This document shows, one piece after another, positions 22,582 through 32,197 of a DNA stretch of 64,000 nucleotides. The position numbers and the translations under genes are program-made. Under the pieces are notes generated by a model. The model was not told the origin of the DNA and made no database searches. It saw only the letters and a list, made by a program, of their open reading frames with translations. This DNA is from Poa pratensis (Eukaryota; Streptophyta; Magnoliopsida; Poales; Poaceae): assembly GCA_947311845.1 (NCBI GenBank), contig CAMZMU010000034.1, forward strand, positions 88,190,608-88,254,607. Reading direction: 5' to 3'. Every line of letters starts with the position of its first letter. The stretch's first letter is position 1.

Positions 22582-23110
22582 TTCGTTTTGGGTGGAAAGC
22601 GTATGGCAGTTGGCCGCTGCCGGATCTAGAAGATCTTCTTGTTATGGTTCGAGAGAAGGGAGATCTCGTTACTATGTTAGCCATTTTCTCCTAGATCATG
22701 CACGTAGGATCGATTGGGCTAAACCTGGCCCGACCTGTCTTCGATGTCGCGTGATCTCCTGACGATCATCGCTACTCCGGGCTCGATCTGACACAATTCA
22801 CACGCAAGAGCTACCTAGTTAAATCGATCACTCCAGCTTGATCACCACGGAGAAGCTAGCTAGTTGGGTGACGATGACAGATCGACCTTGCAATTCAAGC
22901 ACGTACGCGCGCGTAGCGATGCCACCGGCCAGGGACATCTACGTGTGTGGGCGTGTGGCACGGAACTGGAAGTTTCCACCGTGAAGTCACTCGCTTGGCC
23001 GTTGCATTACCGCCGGTCCCGGCAAGACGGAGACGGAGCAACACGCGTCAGAACTCAGAACTGGCCGGCGAGGCAGTTATTCCGTCCTACTAGTACTCAG
23101 CTGGTATAGT
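22582..23110 (+). repeat. Dispersed local repeat, copy C, right part
   Basis: Resumes the repeat after the Helitron with GAAGATCTTCTTGTTATGG, the TAAACCTGGCCCGACC block and GGCACGGAACTGGAAGTTTCC, in the same order as copy B. It ends about 0.5 kb beyond the stop codon of the serine-rich gene. Confidence 0.7.
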
Positions 23111-23591
23111 TAGCAGAATACGTAGTCTTCTACCCACGCTGAAAGAGATGCATTGAACGTTCGGACATCGGTCGGTTTTCCTTCTCCGGCATGCATGGCC
23201 GACCATGTAGGACCCCAAAATGCCACGGTATTTTTTTTGCACGGTATTAACAAGTTCTAGAGGTCAGGTAAAAAAATTAGTTCTAGAGCTCCCAAAATGC
23301 CACTTGATTTTCCAGCCAAAATATATTCTCACTCATTTATATCCAAAAGTCGAAAAGAACACAGCGTAGCGGACGAGCAGACCAACTTTTTCTATGTACA
23401 TCGACTTATTAGGCCAGAACGGATTGGGTAAAAAGCTCCAATTTTCCGGCCAGAGGCAGCTGAAAAGCTGATCCCGGCGGAGTATGTATTGGGGGGGAAT
23501 TTCATTAATTCCTGTGTATAAAACTCTCCTAGTATCTTAGTATGTACAGCAGTGTTTCGCTAGTCACTATGGCATGTCCACGTCTGTTTGG
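23111..23591. other. Downstream flank of the serine-rich gene
   Basis: Contains no credible gene or transposon end. As the gene is on the minus strand, its 3' UTR and poly(A) signal should lie in the upper part of this stretch, but I could not place them with confidence. Confidence 0.4.
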
Positions 23592-24094
23592 TTACTGGTT
23601 GTCGCCGGCGCGGTCACCGGCGAAAGAGACTGCGGAGAGGCGGCTGGGCCGGGGGCGGAACCCGGCGGCGGCGCGACTCCGATTCTGCGACTGCGGGGAC
23701 GGCGCGAGCGCCCTGCGCGCCCACGTCCCGCTCTCGGTGCCGACGAGACGCACAAGCGCGCTGCCTATGCGCTTGGCATCGCCCAGCCTGCTGGTGCTGC
23801 CGCCTGTCGACACGGGGAAGGCGGGGAGACTGGCTTGCTGTGGCCGTGGCCGGCCGGGGCCTCATGCTTGCGGTCCTTGTGGAGGCTGCAGCGGAAGGAG
23901 CCCGGGTGATTCGTCGGGGAGCACATACAGGAGCGCCGGCTCTTGGTGGAGGCGGACGACGCCGACGACGACGAGACGCTGACGGACTTGCCCGGCGAGC
24001 GGGCGGCGAGCTTGACGCGGGTGGGCGAAGCGGAGCGGTAGTTGGGAATCGTTAGGACCGGGCCGCTGGGTCGAGTCGCAGTGGCCGTCGCCAT
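23592..24094 (-). CDS. Plant serine-rich protein (CMCSPTNHPGSFRCSLHK family), frameshifted
   Basis: A single-exon gene. The N-terminal frame starts at ATG 24094-24092 and runs 109 codons. It has a short Thr/Ala-rich start, a Ser-rich tract, and the family core CMCSPTNHPGSFRCSLHK at about residues 57-74. The conserved C-terminal part, with ALVRLVGTESGTW and a final RAAAGFRPRPSRLSAVS, lies in another frame ending at 23592. The frames meet at a run of four C on the coding strand near 23814; one extra base there would give a protein of about 167 residues, a normal size. The biochemical role of this plant-specific family is not established. A TATA box lies about 140 bases upstream. Family assignment is strong. 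Whether the frameshift is real is open, because similar one-base losses occur throughout the window. Confidence 0.85.
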
Positions 24095-24235
24095 GGTCGC
24101 CGAGAGATCAGTCGAATTCAGGAGGCGGTGGCTCTGGTTTGGTTGGTATCAGTTCAGCTGTGGTGGTTGGCTGGTGGTTTGGCAACCTGTGAGGCTGTGA
24201 CTGTGAGTAAACAGAGAAGCCAGCGGCCTTGTTCG

Positions 24236-24243
24236 TATTTATA
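24236..24243 (-). promoter_or_regulatory. TATA box of the serine-rich gene
   Basis: The minus strand reads CTATAAATAC, a canonical plant TATA element, ending about 140 bases before the ATG at 24094. This predicts transcription starting near 24205 and a leader of roughly 110 bases. Confidence 0.7.
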
Positions 24244-24519
24244 GAGCAATGGTGGGTGGGGAAGAACCGTGGGCAAGGCAGTGAGCGCGTGGGCGGCTGT
24301 GCTGTGGGCCCGTACTGCGGCACACCGGAACGGGTCCTCCTGATTCAGGTCACGCCAACTTCCTTCAAATATTTTCTCTCAAAATTCTGGTCAATTTCTT
24401 GTACTACAAACCAGTACTGACTAACTATACAGTATTCCAGTGGCGAGTACATGAATAAGCATCTTACTCTTTTCATGTAAACATCTTAAGCAGACATGTT
24501 TTTTTTAACCTGCTGTTAA

Positions 24520-24887
24520 GGGGCACTTTGGTTGAAATCATAGTAATAGGAATATTACAGTAATATGATGTCACAACACTTGAAATTCTCGAGAACCAGA
24601 AATACGCAAATCAGTAGTAGGTATTGATTGGTTCCCTACAGGAAAAAAAAAAGAAATTTCTATTGGGATTGAGTACATGTCATAGTTTTCATGGACACAT
24701 AGAAATTTTTCCAAGAGGTCTCACCTCTTTCTAAAAATCCAATACGATTGTTGTGCAGGAAAATACTCTATGAGAATTTTGGAGGATTCAACTATTATTA
24801 TTTTCGAGCGTAGATTCAATTCTTTTGAACCAAATGAATTTTATAGATTATAAAAATCCTGTACAATTCCTTTGAACTAAAAAACCC
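24520..24887. mobile_element. Possible Tourist/Harbinger-type MITE
   Basis: GGGGCACTTTGGTT at the left and the complement of GGGTTTTTTAGTTCAAAGG at the right resemble degenerate Tourist ends about 370 bp apart. The flanks TAA and TAG are an imperfect 3-bp duplication. The interior is AT-rich and non-coding. Confidence 0.4.
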
Positions 24888-25429
24888 TAGTTATAGATAG
24901 AAGTAGTATTGAGCTTACGTTGTTCCTTTCTTGAACACTGTGTACTGTATAGAAGTATCATGCTGCTCCATCGTATACGAGGAAGTTGCACACATATTTT
25001 TAGCACACCGTGGATGTGTCGACTCGGCCAGAATTCGGCAGCAACGCTGATCCGGTACATTCCCGTGTGCAGCCCACCGGTTGGTTGTCAGTAAACCGGT
25101 TCCGGCACACTGAAAGGATGGACCCAGGAAAGAGGAAGTTATCTCGGAACACTCAAATGCCGTGAACGTCAATGGACATCTCAATAAAAAAAACGTCAAT
25201 GGAGGCATGGCCAGGTTGGCAAGATTAGGACCTGATCGACGTGACGCGCTAACAGACGTACGGCAGCGAGCGGCCGGCGAAACATGGCCGTCGCGTGCGT
25301 GAAGCCCGGCCGACCTCCGATCGATCGACGACGCCGTCGGCATCCGTCGCAAATGGCCGTATCCGTCGGCGGCCAACGTTCGGTCGAGGCCGGCCGTCGA
25401 TACTGTGGTATTTGGCGCTCGCTTTCAGC
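24888..25429. other. Unassigned DNA between MITE-like sequence and repeat copy D
   Basis: From about 25190 it becomes GC-rich with overlapping open frames on both strands (101 codons plus, 118 codons minus) and many CGATCG-type motifs. None shows a recognisable domain. Confidence 0.35.
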
Positions 25430-25780
25430 GGGAAGCAACGCGCGCAGGAGCGCGTCGTGATCCCGGCCAGTTCGCGATACGATGCTATGCTCCGATATAT
25501 ATTCTGGCTTCCTTTTTTGTTGCGGTCGACCGATCGAACGTGGCCATCTCATTCTCTGCCTAATTCCGTTTCACTTTCGCTTTGTTGGCTCTTTGGTTAA
25601 GATTATAGTAAGTGCTGTCTTTTGTTATTCCGCGTGTCCTTACAAGTGACCAAAGCAGGAGATCTTGTCGGATTACTGGCTAAGCCTGACCCGACCGAAT
25701 TCCGACCATCAACGCCACTGCGGGCTCGATCTGACCTACGGAGTAACTCACACGCAAGAGCAAGATCCACCAAAGATATG
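25430..25780 (+). repeat. Dispersed local repeat, copy D (partial)
   Basis: Contains GGAGATCTTGTCGGATTACTGGC, TAAGCCTGACCCGACCGA, GCGGGCTCGATCTGACC and CACACGCAAGAGC in the same order as copies B and C. The upstream blocks are missing. It lies upstream of the minus-strand serine-rich gene, while copy C lies downstream of it. Confidence 0.6.
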
Positions 25781-26085
25781 CATGCATGGGACGACGTTCG
25801 TGCATCGGATCGGTTCTCCTTCTCCGCCACCAGCGTAGCGAGCGCCCCGTATGGGCCAATTTGTAACAGTTCAGGATCCAAGGTTTGCATGGGCCTTGTT
25901 TCTTTGTAACGTTGGGCCAATTTGTGGGCCTGGATGGCGAGGTTCCGGTAGATTACGAACCACTAGAACGCAAACCCTATATATCGCCTATTGCGAGCGC
26001 TAATTACAGCTCGCCTGCAGCGGTTTCTTGCTGGGCCGGCCCATTACCGTCTGCACTAAATAGAGAAAAGATGAGAGAAATAGGA

Positions 26086-26162
26086 GGCGCAGGTGGGATT
26101 CGAACCCCGCACGGCCGCACGTCTACCGACGAAGACCGAGGACAGACCACTGCGCTAACCTC
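26086..26162 (-). other. tRNA-like segment, left arm of the Mutator-like element
   Basis: On the minus strand, TAGCGCAGTGG (26157-26147) fits a pol III A box and GGTTCGAATCC (26106-26096) is a perfect B box, spaced as in a tRNA of about 77 nt. Only about four base pairs of an acceptor stem can form, so this is a tRNA-derived sequence rather than a working tRNA gene. Confidence 0.65.
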
Positions 26163-26189
26163 AGTTTGGTGTGTATGTAAGCGTATGGC

Positions 26190-27960
26190 TTCTTTTATGG
26201 TTTCCTTTCTTTTCTGTTTTCTGTTTTCTTTTTCCGTTTTCTTTTTCCGTTTTCTTTTTCCGTTACCTTTTTTCTTTTTCCGTTTTCTTTTTCTTTTTTT
26301 TCTTTTTCTGTTTTGTTTTTATGTTTTCTTTTCCATTTTCTTTTTCGGTTTTATTTTTTGTTTTCTGTTTTTTTGTTTCACTTTTTCCTTTTTCCTTTTA
26401 TGTTTTAATTTTCGCATATTTTGAAAATGGTTCATATTTTGGAAAATAATTCTTTTTAAAAAATGGTTCCGATTTTCGAAAATGTTTCTTTTTTTTTTAT
26501 GGTTCCTTTTTGAAAATGGTTTCGAACCGAAAAAATGGTTCCGAATGAAAAAAATGGTTCTTTTTTTAAAATGGTTCCGATTTTTCGAAAATGGTTCTTT
26601 TTTTGAAAATTGATCATTTTTGAAAAATGGTTCTGATTTTTGAAAATGGTTCCTTTTTGAAAATGGCTCCGAACCCAAAAAAAATGGTTCCTTTTTGAAA
26701 ATGGTTTCGAACCGAAAAAATGGTTCCGAATAAAAAAATGGTTCTTTTTAAAATGGTTCCGATTTTTCGAAAATGGTTCTTTCTTTTTGAAAATTTATCA
26801 TTCTTTTAAAATGGTTCCGAACCAAAAAAATGGTTCCGATTTTTGAAAATGGTTCCGAATGAAAAAAAAGGTTCCTTTTTAAAAATGGCTCCGAACCAAA
26901 AAAAAATGGTTCCTTTTTGAAAATGGTTTCGAACCGAAAAAATGGTTCCGAATGAAAAAATGGTTCCTTTTTTAAAATGGTTCTGATTTTTCGAAAATGG
27001 TTCTTTTTTTGAAAATGGATCATTTTTTATAAATGGTTCCGAACCAAAAAATGGTTCCGATTTTTTGAAAATGGTTCCGAATGAAAAAAATGGTTCCTTT
27101 TTTAAAATAGTTCCGTTTTTTCGAAAATGGTTCTTTTTGAAAATGGTTCCTTTTTGAAAAATGGTTCCGAACCAAAAAATGGTTCCGATTTTTGAAAATG
27201 GTTCCGAATGAAAAAAACGGTTCCTTTTTTAAAATGGTTCCGAACCGAAAAAATGGTTTCGAACCGAAAAATGGTTCCGAAAAAAAAATGGTTCCTTTTT
27301 GGAAATGGTTCAGAATCGAAAAATTACGATTTTTCGAAAATGGTTCCTTTTTTAAAATGGTTCCAAAACGAAAAAATGGTTCCGATTTTTGAAAATGGTT
27401 TCGAATGAAAAAATTCTGATTTTTTGAAAATGGTTCCCTTTTAAAAATGGTTCCGAACCGAAAAAATGGTTCCGATTATTGAAAATGGTTCCGAATGAAA
27501 AAATGGTTTCGATTATTGAAAATTTGGAACCATTTTAAAATTGGATTTTTTTTTCAAAATATGGAACATTTTCAAATTTGGAACAATTTTCAAATTTTGA
27601 ACCATTTTTCAAAATCTGGAACCATTTTTCAAATCTGGAACCATTTTCAAAATCGGAACCATTTTTCAAAAATGACCTTTTTTTAAAATCTGGTTCCTAT
27701 TTTGAAAATATTCATTTTTAAAATTGGTTCATTTTTCAATATGCCTTTGTACACAAAAATGTTTATTTTTTGAAATCGTACAAATTTTAAATTCTGATTT
27801 GAAAAATGTTCAAGTTTAGAAAACGTTCGGATGTGAAAAAATTTCAGCTTTTGAAAAATGTTCATTTTTGAAAATGCTTCAGGTTATTGAAAATGGTTCA
27901 GATTTTGGAAATGTTCAGATTCATACTTAAAAAATGTTTATACTTTTAAAAGTTGAGATT
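26190..27960. repeat. Degenerate minisatellite of GAAAATGGTTCCGAA-type units
   Basis: About 26190-26400 is a (TTTTC)n-like pyrimidine tract. From about 26420 to 27530 the motifs AAAATGGTTCC, GAACCGAAAAA and GAATGAAAAA recur with small shifts. After about 27520 the pattern flips to its complement (GGAACCATTTT). Many overlapping frames with Lys/Asn/Phe repeats arise from this and are not genes. Confidence 0.9.
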
Positions 27961-28061
27961 AAAAACAGATTAATAAAAAGAGAAAGGAAAAGGAAAAAAA
28001 AGAAAGAAGGAAAAAAATCGCGACTGACAAGCTACAAGTAAACGTTGTGTGCATTATGTAT

Positions 28062-28135
28062 CACGTGGTCAGCTCGGTCACACTGGTCAGGTTCCTTCAT
28101 TCGTTGCTCCCGGTTGCGGGTACGATTCCAACCAT
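28062..28135 (+). other. tRNA-like segment, right arm of the Mutator-like element
   Basis: TGGTCAGCTCGG (28066-28077) resembles an A box and GGTACGATTCC (28119-28129) a B box with one change from consensus. It mirrors the left arm in position and outward orientation but is more diverged. Confidence 0.55.
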
Positions 28136-28348
28136 CCGCACATAATTCTATTTTTCTGCTGTGGTGCGAATCATAAATGGGCCTCCTTATTGGGCTTCCG
28201 TCAGGTGTAGGGTCCTGCTCCTGCAGGCGAGCCGGAAATAGAGGTCGCAACAGGTGATATATAGGGGATCCCCACTAGAAGCAGGTAGAGTAACTCTTCT
28301 TCCCTAAAAAAAAAGAGTTGTACCTCTTCTAATTCTCCAAAAAAGGTA

Positions 28349-28471
28349 CTCCCTCCGATCCATATTAGTGGGCACAACTTTGTCTAGATACATATGTATC
28401 TAGTCTAAATACTTAACTAGATACATATGAATTTAGACAAAGCTATGCCCACTAATATGGATCGGAGGGAG
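28349..28471. mobile_element. Stowaway-type MITE, 123 bp
   Basis: Starts CTCCCTCCGATCCATATTAG, perfect terminal inverted repeats, TA at 28347-28348 and 28472-28473. It is the near-identical complement of the MITE at 22450-22572. A fragment with CTCCGATCCATAATAAGACA at about 28526-28546 may be another truncated relative. Confidence 0.94.
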
Positions 28472-28650
28472 TAGCAACTCTTGTTTTTGTCTTAAAAAAA
28501 AATCTTCTTTCTTATTTTTTTTTATCTCCGATCCATAATAAGACATTTATTTTGCATTCGCAAATAAAAAATAACACACTTAATAAGGAACCTCAGTTAG
28601 ACTATTCTGAATTTCTGACAGAAACTCACAATCGGTGAAAAACCCCCTTC

Positions 28651-28794
28651 ATTTGCAAAAAAACCCCTGTATTTTTGTACATTTGCAAAACCCCCTGTAT
28701 TTCTGGACATTTCAAAAATTCAGGGGGTTTTTTTGAAAAAATACAGGGTTTTTTTTTGCAAATGTACAAAAATACAGGGTTTTTTTTGCAAAAT
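28651..28794. repeat. Long palindrome with AACCCCTGTATTT motifs
   Basis: The left half (28651-28702) carries TTTGCAAAA, CCCTGTATTTTTGTAC and CCCCCTGTATTT; the right half (28739-28794) carries their complements. The transcript would fold into a hairpin of about 50 bp. It may be an unclassified foldback element. Confidence 0.8.
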
Positions 28795-29450
28795 TACGTG
28801 TCCAGTCAGCATCAACTTCAACGGAAAACGGCCTGACAGGTGGGGTCAGTGACTTAAGTGCACCAGATGACGAGTTGTGTGACCAAAAAATTCAGTTATC
28901 CAGTTGTGTGACTTAAGTGCACATAGCTGTCGAGTTGTGTGACCACCAGTGCAAATAACTCTTCCAAGGGACACATTCTAGAACACTTGTACCGTCTCAT
29001 GACTCACGATGTAATTAACCAAATCTTTGGGTAGATTAGACTTGACTTTGTGCTTCTCGTCATGTGGTCAACTATGTTTTCATCACCGCCTAAACGCTAG
29101 TAAATGATTAGGCATGTGGGTGGTGTCTGAGCAATCCAAAACCATCCACAGATTATGCAAGGTTAGTGATCCAAAGACTGGAGGGATAAACACCTCCCAC
29201 AATTCAGAGTAATTTCAAGGATAAACATGGTAGTTGTTAATGTTCACCAAAAAACACAGTATTTTTAAATATTTAACCTATATTTTATTTAAGACAAACA
29301 TGTTGCACTTGATGTATCTTAGAGAAAAAATAGGCTCTAACTTTTGTTTTTAGAAACAATATGTTTAGACTCCAAAGTTCGGCCTTGTAATGTTGGGCCT
29401 TCATAGCAGCACTAGCTTATTGGCGGGCCATGCTAAAACCTTCAAACGAA
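28795..29450. other. Unassigned DNA between palindrome and LINE
   Basis: A block with GAGTTGTGTGACC occurs twice within 28870-28960. Nothing else is recognisable. The last 100 bases are the original upstream flank of the COBW gene before the LINE inserted. Confidence 0.4.
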
Positions 29451-29463
29451 AGAGAAGGAGGAG

Positions 29464-31980
29464 GCAAAAGGGCGAACGGAAGAAGGCGAAAAAAAATTAT
29501 ACAAACGCTGGCTACTCCGGCTGGGCTTGAGGTCACGCACGCGTAGAAAGAGGAGGCAATCAAAGCTCACTTCACTGATTTCCTCGGATCAACACATGAC
29601 AGGACAACGTCTCTAAACTGGGAGACTCTAGGTTATGTGCGGCATGATCTGACCGCTCTTGAGGCGCCTTTTGACATTGAGGAACTAAAGGCTGCGGTTT
29701 TTGCTCTGCCGGCTGAGAAGGCCTCCGGCCCCGACGGATTCATAGGGCGTTTCTTCCGTGCCTGCTGGGAAATGATCAGTAAGGATTTATTTGAGGCTAT
29801 GCAGTCCATGGCTGAGGGCGGAGGCCACTGTTTTGGCCTTATGAACAAAGCAAATGTCGTTCTGCTGCCCAAGAAAGTGGAGGCAGGGGTGATTGCGGAC
29901 TACCGACCCATAAGCCTCATCCACAGCTTCTCAAAAATATTCTCCAAGCTGTTGGCCTCTCGTCTTGCTCCTCTTCTACCGGATTTTGTCTCTCCGAGTC
30001 AGTCGGCGTTCATCAAGAAGAGATGCCTACATGATAATTTTCTCCATGTCCAAGGCTTGATCAAAGAGACGCACAAGGAGAAAACACCGGGTTTCTTTTT
30101 AAAGCTGGACATCACAAAGGCATTCGACACGGTCAGTTGGCCATACTTGCTGGAGCTGCTTGATCACCTTGGTTTTGGTCCTCGATGGAGGAGATGGATA
30201 TGCCTTTTGCTCTCTTCGGCGTCCTCCAAAATTCTTCTCAACGGAAAACCGGGTCCTGCAATTCGACACGCGAGGGGTTTGTGCCAGGGGGATTCCATAT
30301 CACCAATGTTGTTAATCTTGGCGATTGATCCGCTGCGATTGTTGAGACCGATCAGAACGCGCCCGGTTAGATTCACCGTCTCCTTGTACGCGGACGACGC
30401 GCGCATTTTTTTGGGCCGGATCAGCAAGATATGCGGGTGGTGTGTCAGCTCCTGGACGCATTTGGCAAGGCCAGTGGGCTGCGGACAAACTTGGAGAAAT
30501 CAGAAGCCTTCCCCATCCAATGCAATGAGGATCAGATCTTGGCGGCTTTGGCAATCTTCCCGGCGAAGCGTGGCTGTTTCCCTTGCACCTACCTAGGGCT
30601 TCCACTCCACCACTCGAGGCTCAAGGCGGTGCACTTTCAACCGCTGATTGACAAGCTCGGAGCGCGGCTCACAGGGTGGTGGGGGAAGCACTTCACGAGA
30701 GCTGGCCGAGTTCTCCTTTGCCGCTCTGTGTTGTCGGCCATGGTAATTCACCACCTACTGGTGTTCAAGCTTCCGAAGTGGGTGCTGCGCAGAATTGAGA
30801 AAGATCAAGAGGAGTTTTCTCTGGATGAAATCGGGGGATGCGCCCGGTGCCCGCCCGCACTCTCTGGTGAATTGGGGCACGGTATGTCAGCCAAAGAACC
30901 TGGGCGGCCTCGGCGTTTTCGACTTGGAAAAGTTTGGACGTGCTCTACGTCTAAGGTGGCCATGGTTCTCCTAGATGGAATCGGATAGGCCATGGAAGGG
31001 CATGACATTACCATGCGACAAAGCGGACATGGAGCTCTTCGCGCGTCCACAGATATTTCGGTGGGGGATGGAGCCAAGTGCCTTTTTTGGTATGATCGTT
31101 GGATGCCAGACGGTGCACTCAGGTTCCAGTTCCCTGAGCTTTTCTCCATTGCCACTAGAAAATTGAGAACGGTCCAAAAAGAACTGCACGACAGAAACTG
31201 GATGAAGTCGCTTTTCCGCATCTCCACTCCAACTCAGATTGACCAGTTTGTCTCGCTATGGGAGCGCTTGCGTGGGGTGGTGCTGCAACCACGCCCCGAC
31301 GCCATTGCTTGGAGGTGGACATCTTCTGGGGTGTACTCAACGGCATCGGCATACCGCTGCCAGTTCTCCGGTGCATGCCATCCTTTCCGGGCGGCAAAGA
31401 TTTGGAGGGCGCACGCGGAGCCAAAATGCAGATTCTTCGCTTGGCTCGCCGTCCACGGCAAGATCCTCACGGCGGAAAATTTGGCGATTCACGGCTGGCC
31501 TCATGATCCCATTTGCAAGCTCTGTCGAATACACCCGGAAACAACAAGACACTTGCTTCTCGAGTGCAGCTTCACTACGGCGGTACGATAAACGATCTTC
31601 GGATGGAACGGTTCCATTGGAATCGCTCCACCTCCACTAGGACATGATATTGATGGATGGTGGGACATCATGATTGCCGCGAACCCAAAAGAGAAGAGAC
31701 GCGAGGCTAGCGGAAACTTCTTCTACGCCATGTGGGGAGTTTGGAAGGAGAGAAATAGAAGGATCTTCAGGAACACCACGCTACAGTCAGACTTGGTGGC
31801 CCACCTCGTGTGGGAAGAGATCGAACAGCGGAAGTTTGCCCACACTCAGGACCCGGAGGAAACTAGTTTTCGATTCAATCTATATTTTGTGAAAGACACT
31901 TTTGCTTCGGCAATGACCTTGTAATTATAACTCTTTCTATCTAATCGGACGGCATGATCGACTGCTTTTAAACTAAAAAA
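29464..31980 (+). mobile_element. 5'-truncated LINE (L1 type), 2.5 kb
   Basis: A perfect 13-bp target duplication AGAGAAGGAGGAG occurs at 29451-29463 and 31981-31993. The element ends AAACTAAAAAAA, an A-rich tail. It starts inside ORF2, so it is truncated at the 5' end, as is usual for LINE insertions. The insertion site is about 205 bases upstream of the COBW start codon and separates that gene from its former upstream DNA. Confidence 0.93.
29541..31924 (+). pseudogene. LINE ORF2: reverse transcriptase, thumb and zf-RVT, frameshifted
   Basis: The frame from about 29541 to 30596 contains RT motifs in order: KASGPDGF, DYRPISLIHSFSKIFSKLL, LKLDITKAFDTVSW, GLCQGDSISP and the catalytic YADD (30387-30398). 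Near 30425 the reading moves to another frame (30431-30988), which continues with TNLEKSEAFPI and TYLGLPLHHSRL. It shifts again to 30992-31591, with RFFAWLAVHGKILTAENL and the zf-RVT cysteines, and to 31670-31924 with AMWGVWKERNRRIF. The N-terminal endonuclease is absent. RT residues look intact, but the frameshifts and missing endonuclease make it inactive. Confidence 0.9.
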
Positions 31981-31993
31981 AGAGAAGGAGGAG

Positions 31994-32197
31994 AATTTTC
32001 TTGGCTGGTCGACCCAATTGCTCGGGCGGCCCATTTCGCAACATGGCCTGGGAAGGAAAACATCCCGCACGCGCGGCGCGCGTGCACCGAAGGGCCCGAG
32101 ATAATTCCAGGACGCTCCAAGTGGAGCGCACACGCCGTCGGTCCGTGCCGCAATATCCACTGCTCTTCCCCGCCCGCCCGCTCGCTCCCCCACAGCC
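31994..32197 (+). promoter_or_regulatory. Proximal promoter and leader of the COBW gene
   Basis: This stretch between the LINE and the ATG is GC-rich. It contains GGCCCAT near 32028, a TGGGCC-type site often bound by TCP factors in plant housekeeping promoters, and a pyrimidine-rich leader ending CCACAGCC before the ATG. No clear TATA box is seen. The sequence matching the far side of the LINE ends at 29463. Confidence 0.45.

Larger units (their letters stand above)
25969..28271. mobile_element. Mutator-like element with tRNA-like arms and minisatellite, 2.3 kb
   Basis: A perfect 9-bp direct repeat CCACTAGAA occurs at 25960-25968 and 28272-28280, the Mutator target size. The ends inside it are inverted repeats: CCCTATATATCGCCTATTGCG at the left and CCCTATATATCACCTGTTGCG at the right, with GCTCGCCTGCAG further in on both arms. 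Inside each TIR lies a tRNA-like segment (26086-26162 minus, 28062-28135 plus), both reading outward. The centre is a long degenerate array. No transposase is present, so the element would be mobilised in trans. Open frames within the array are composition artefacts. Confidence 0.85.

Noticed and set aside
26086..26162. Possible functional tRNA gene
   Set aside because: A and B boxes are good but the acceptor stem pairs poorly, and a diverged mirror copy sits at the other end of the same transposon.
26171..27865. Many frames with Phe or Lys/Asn repeats in 26.2-27.9 kb
   Set aside because: They come from the (TTTTC)n and AAAATGGTTCC arrays inside the Mutator-like element, and exist in several frames and on both strands.
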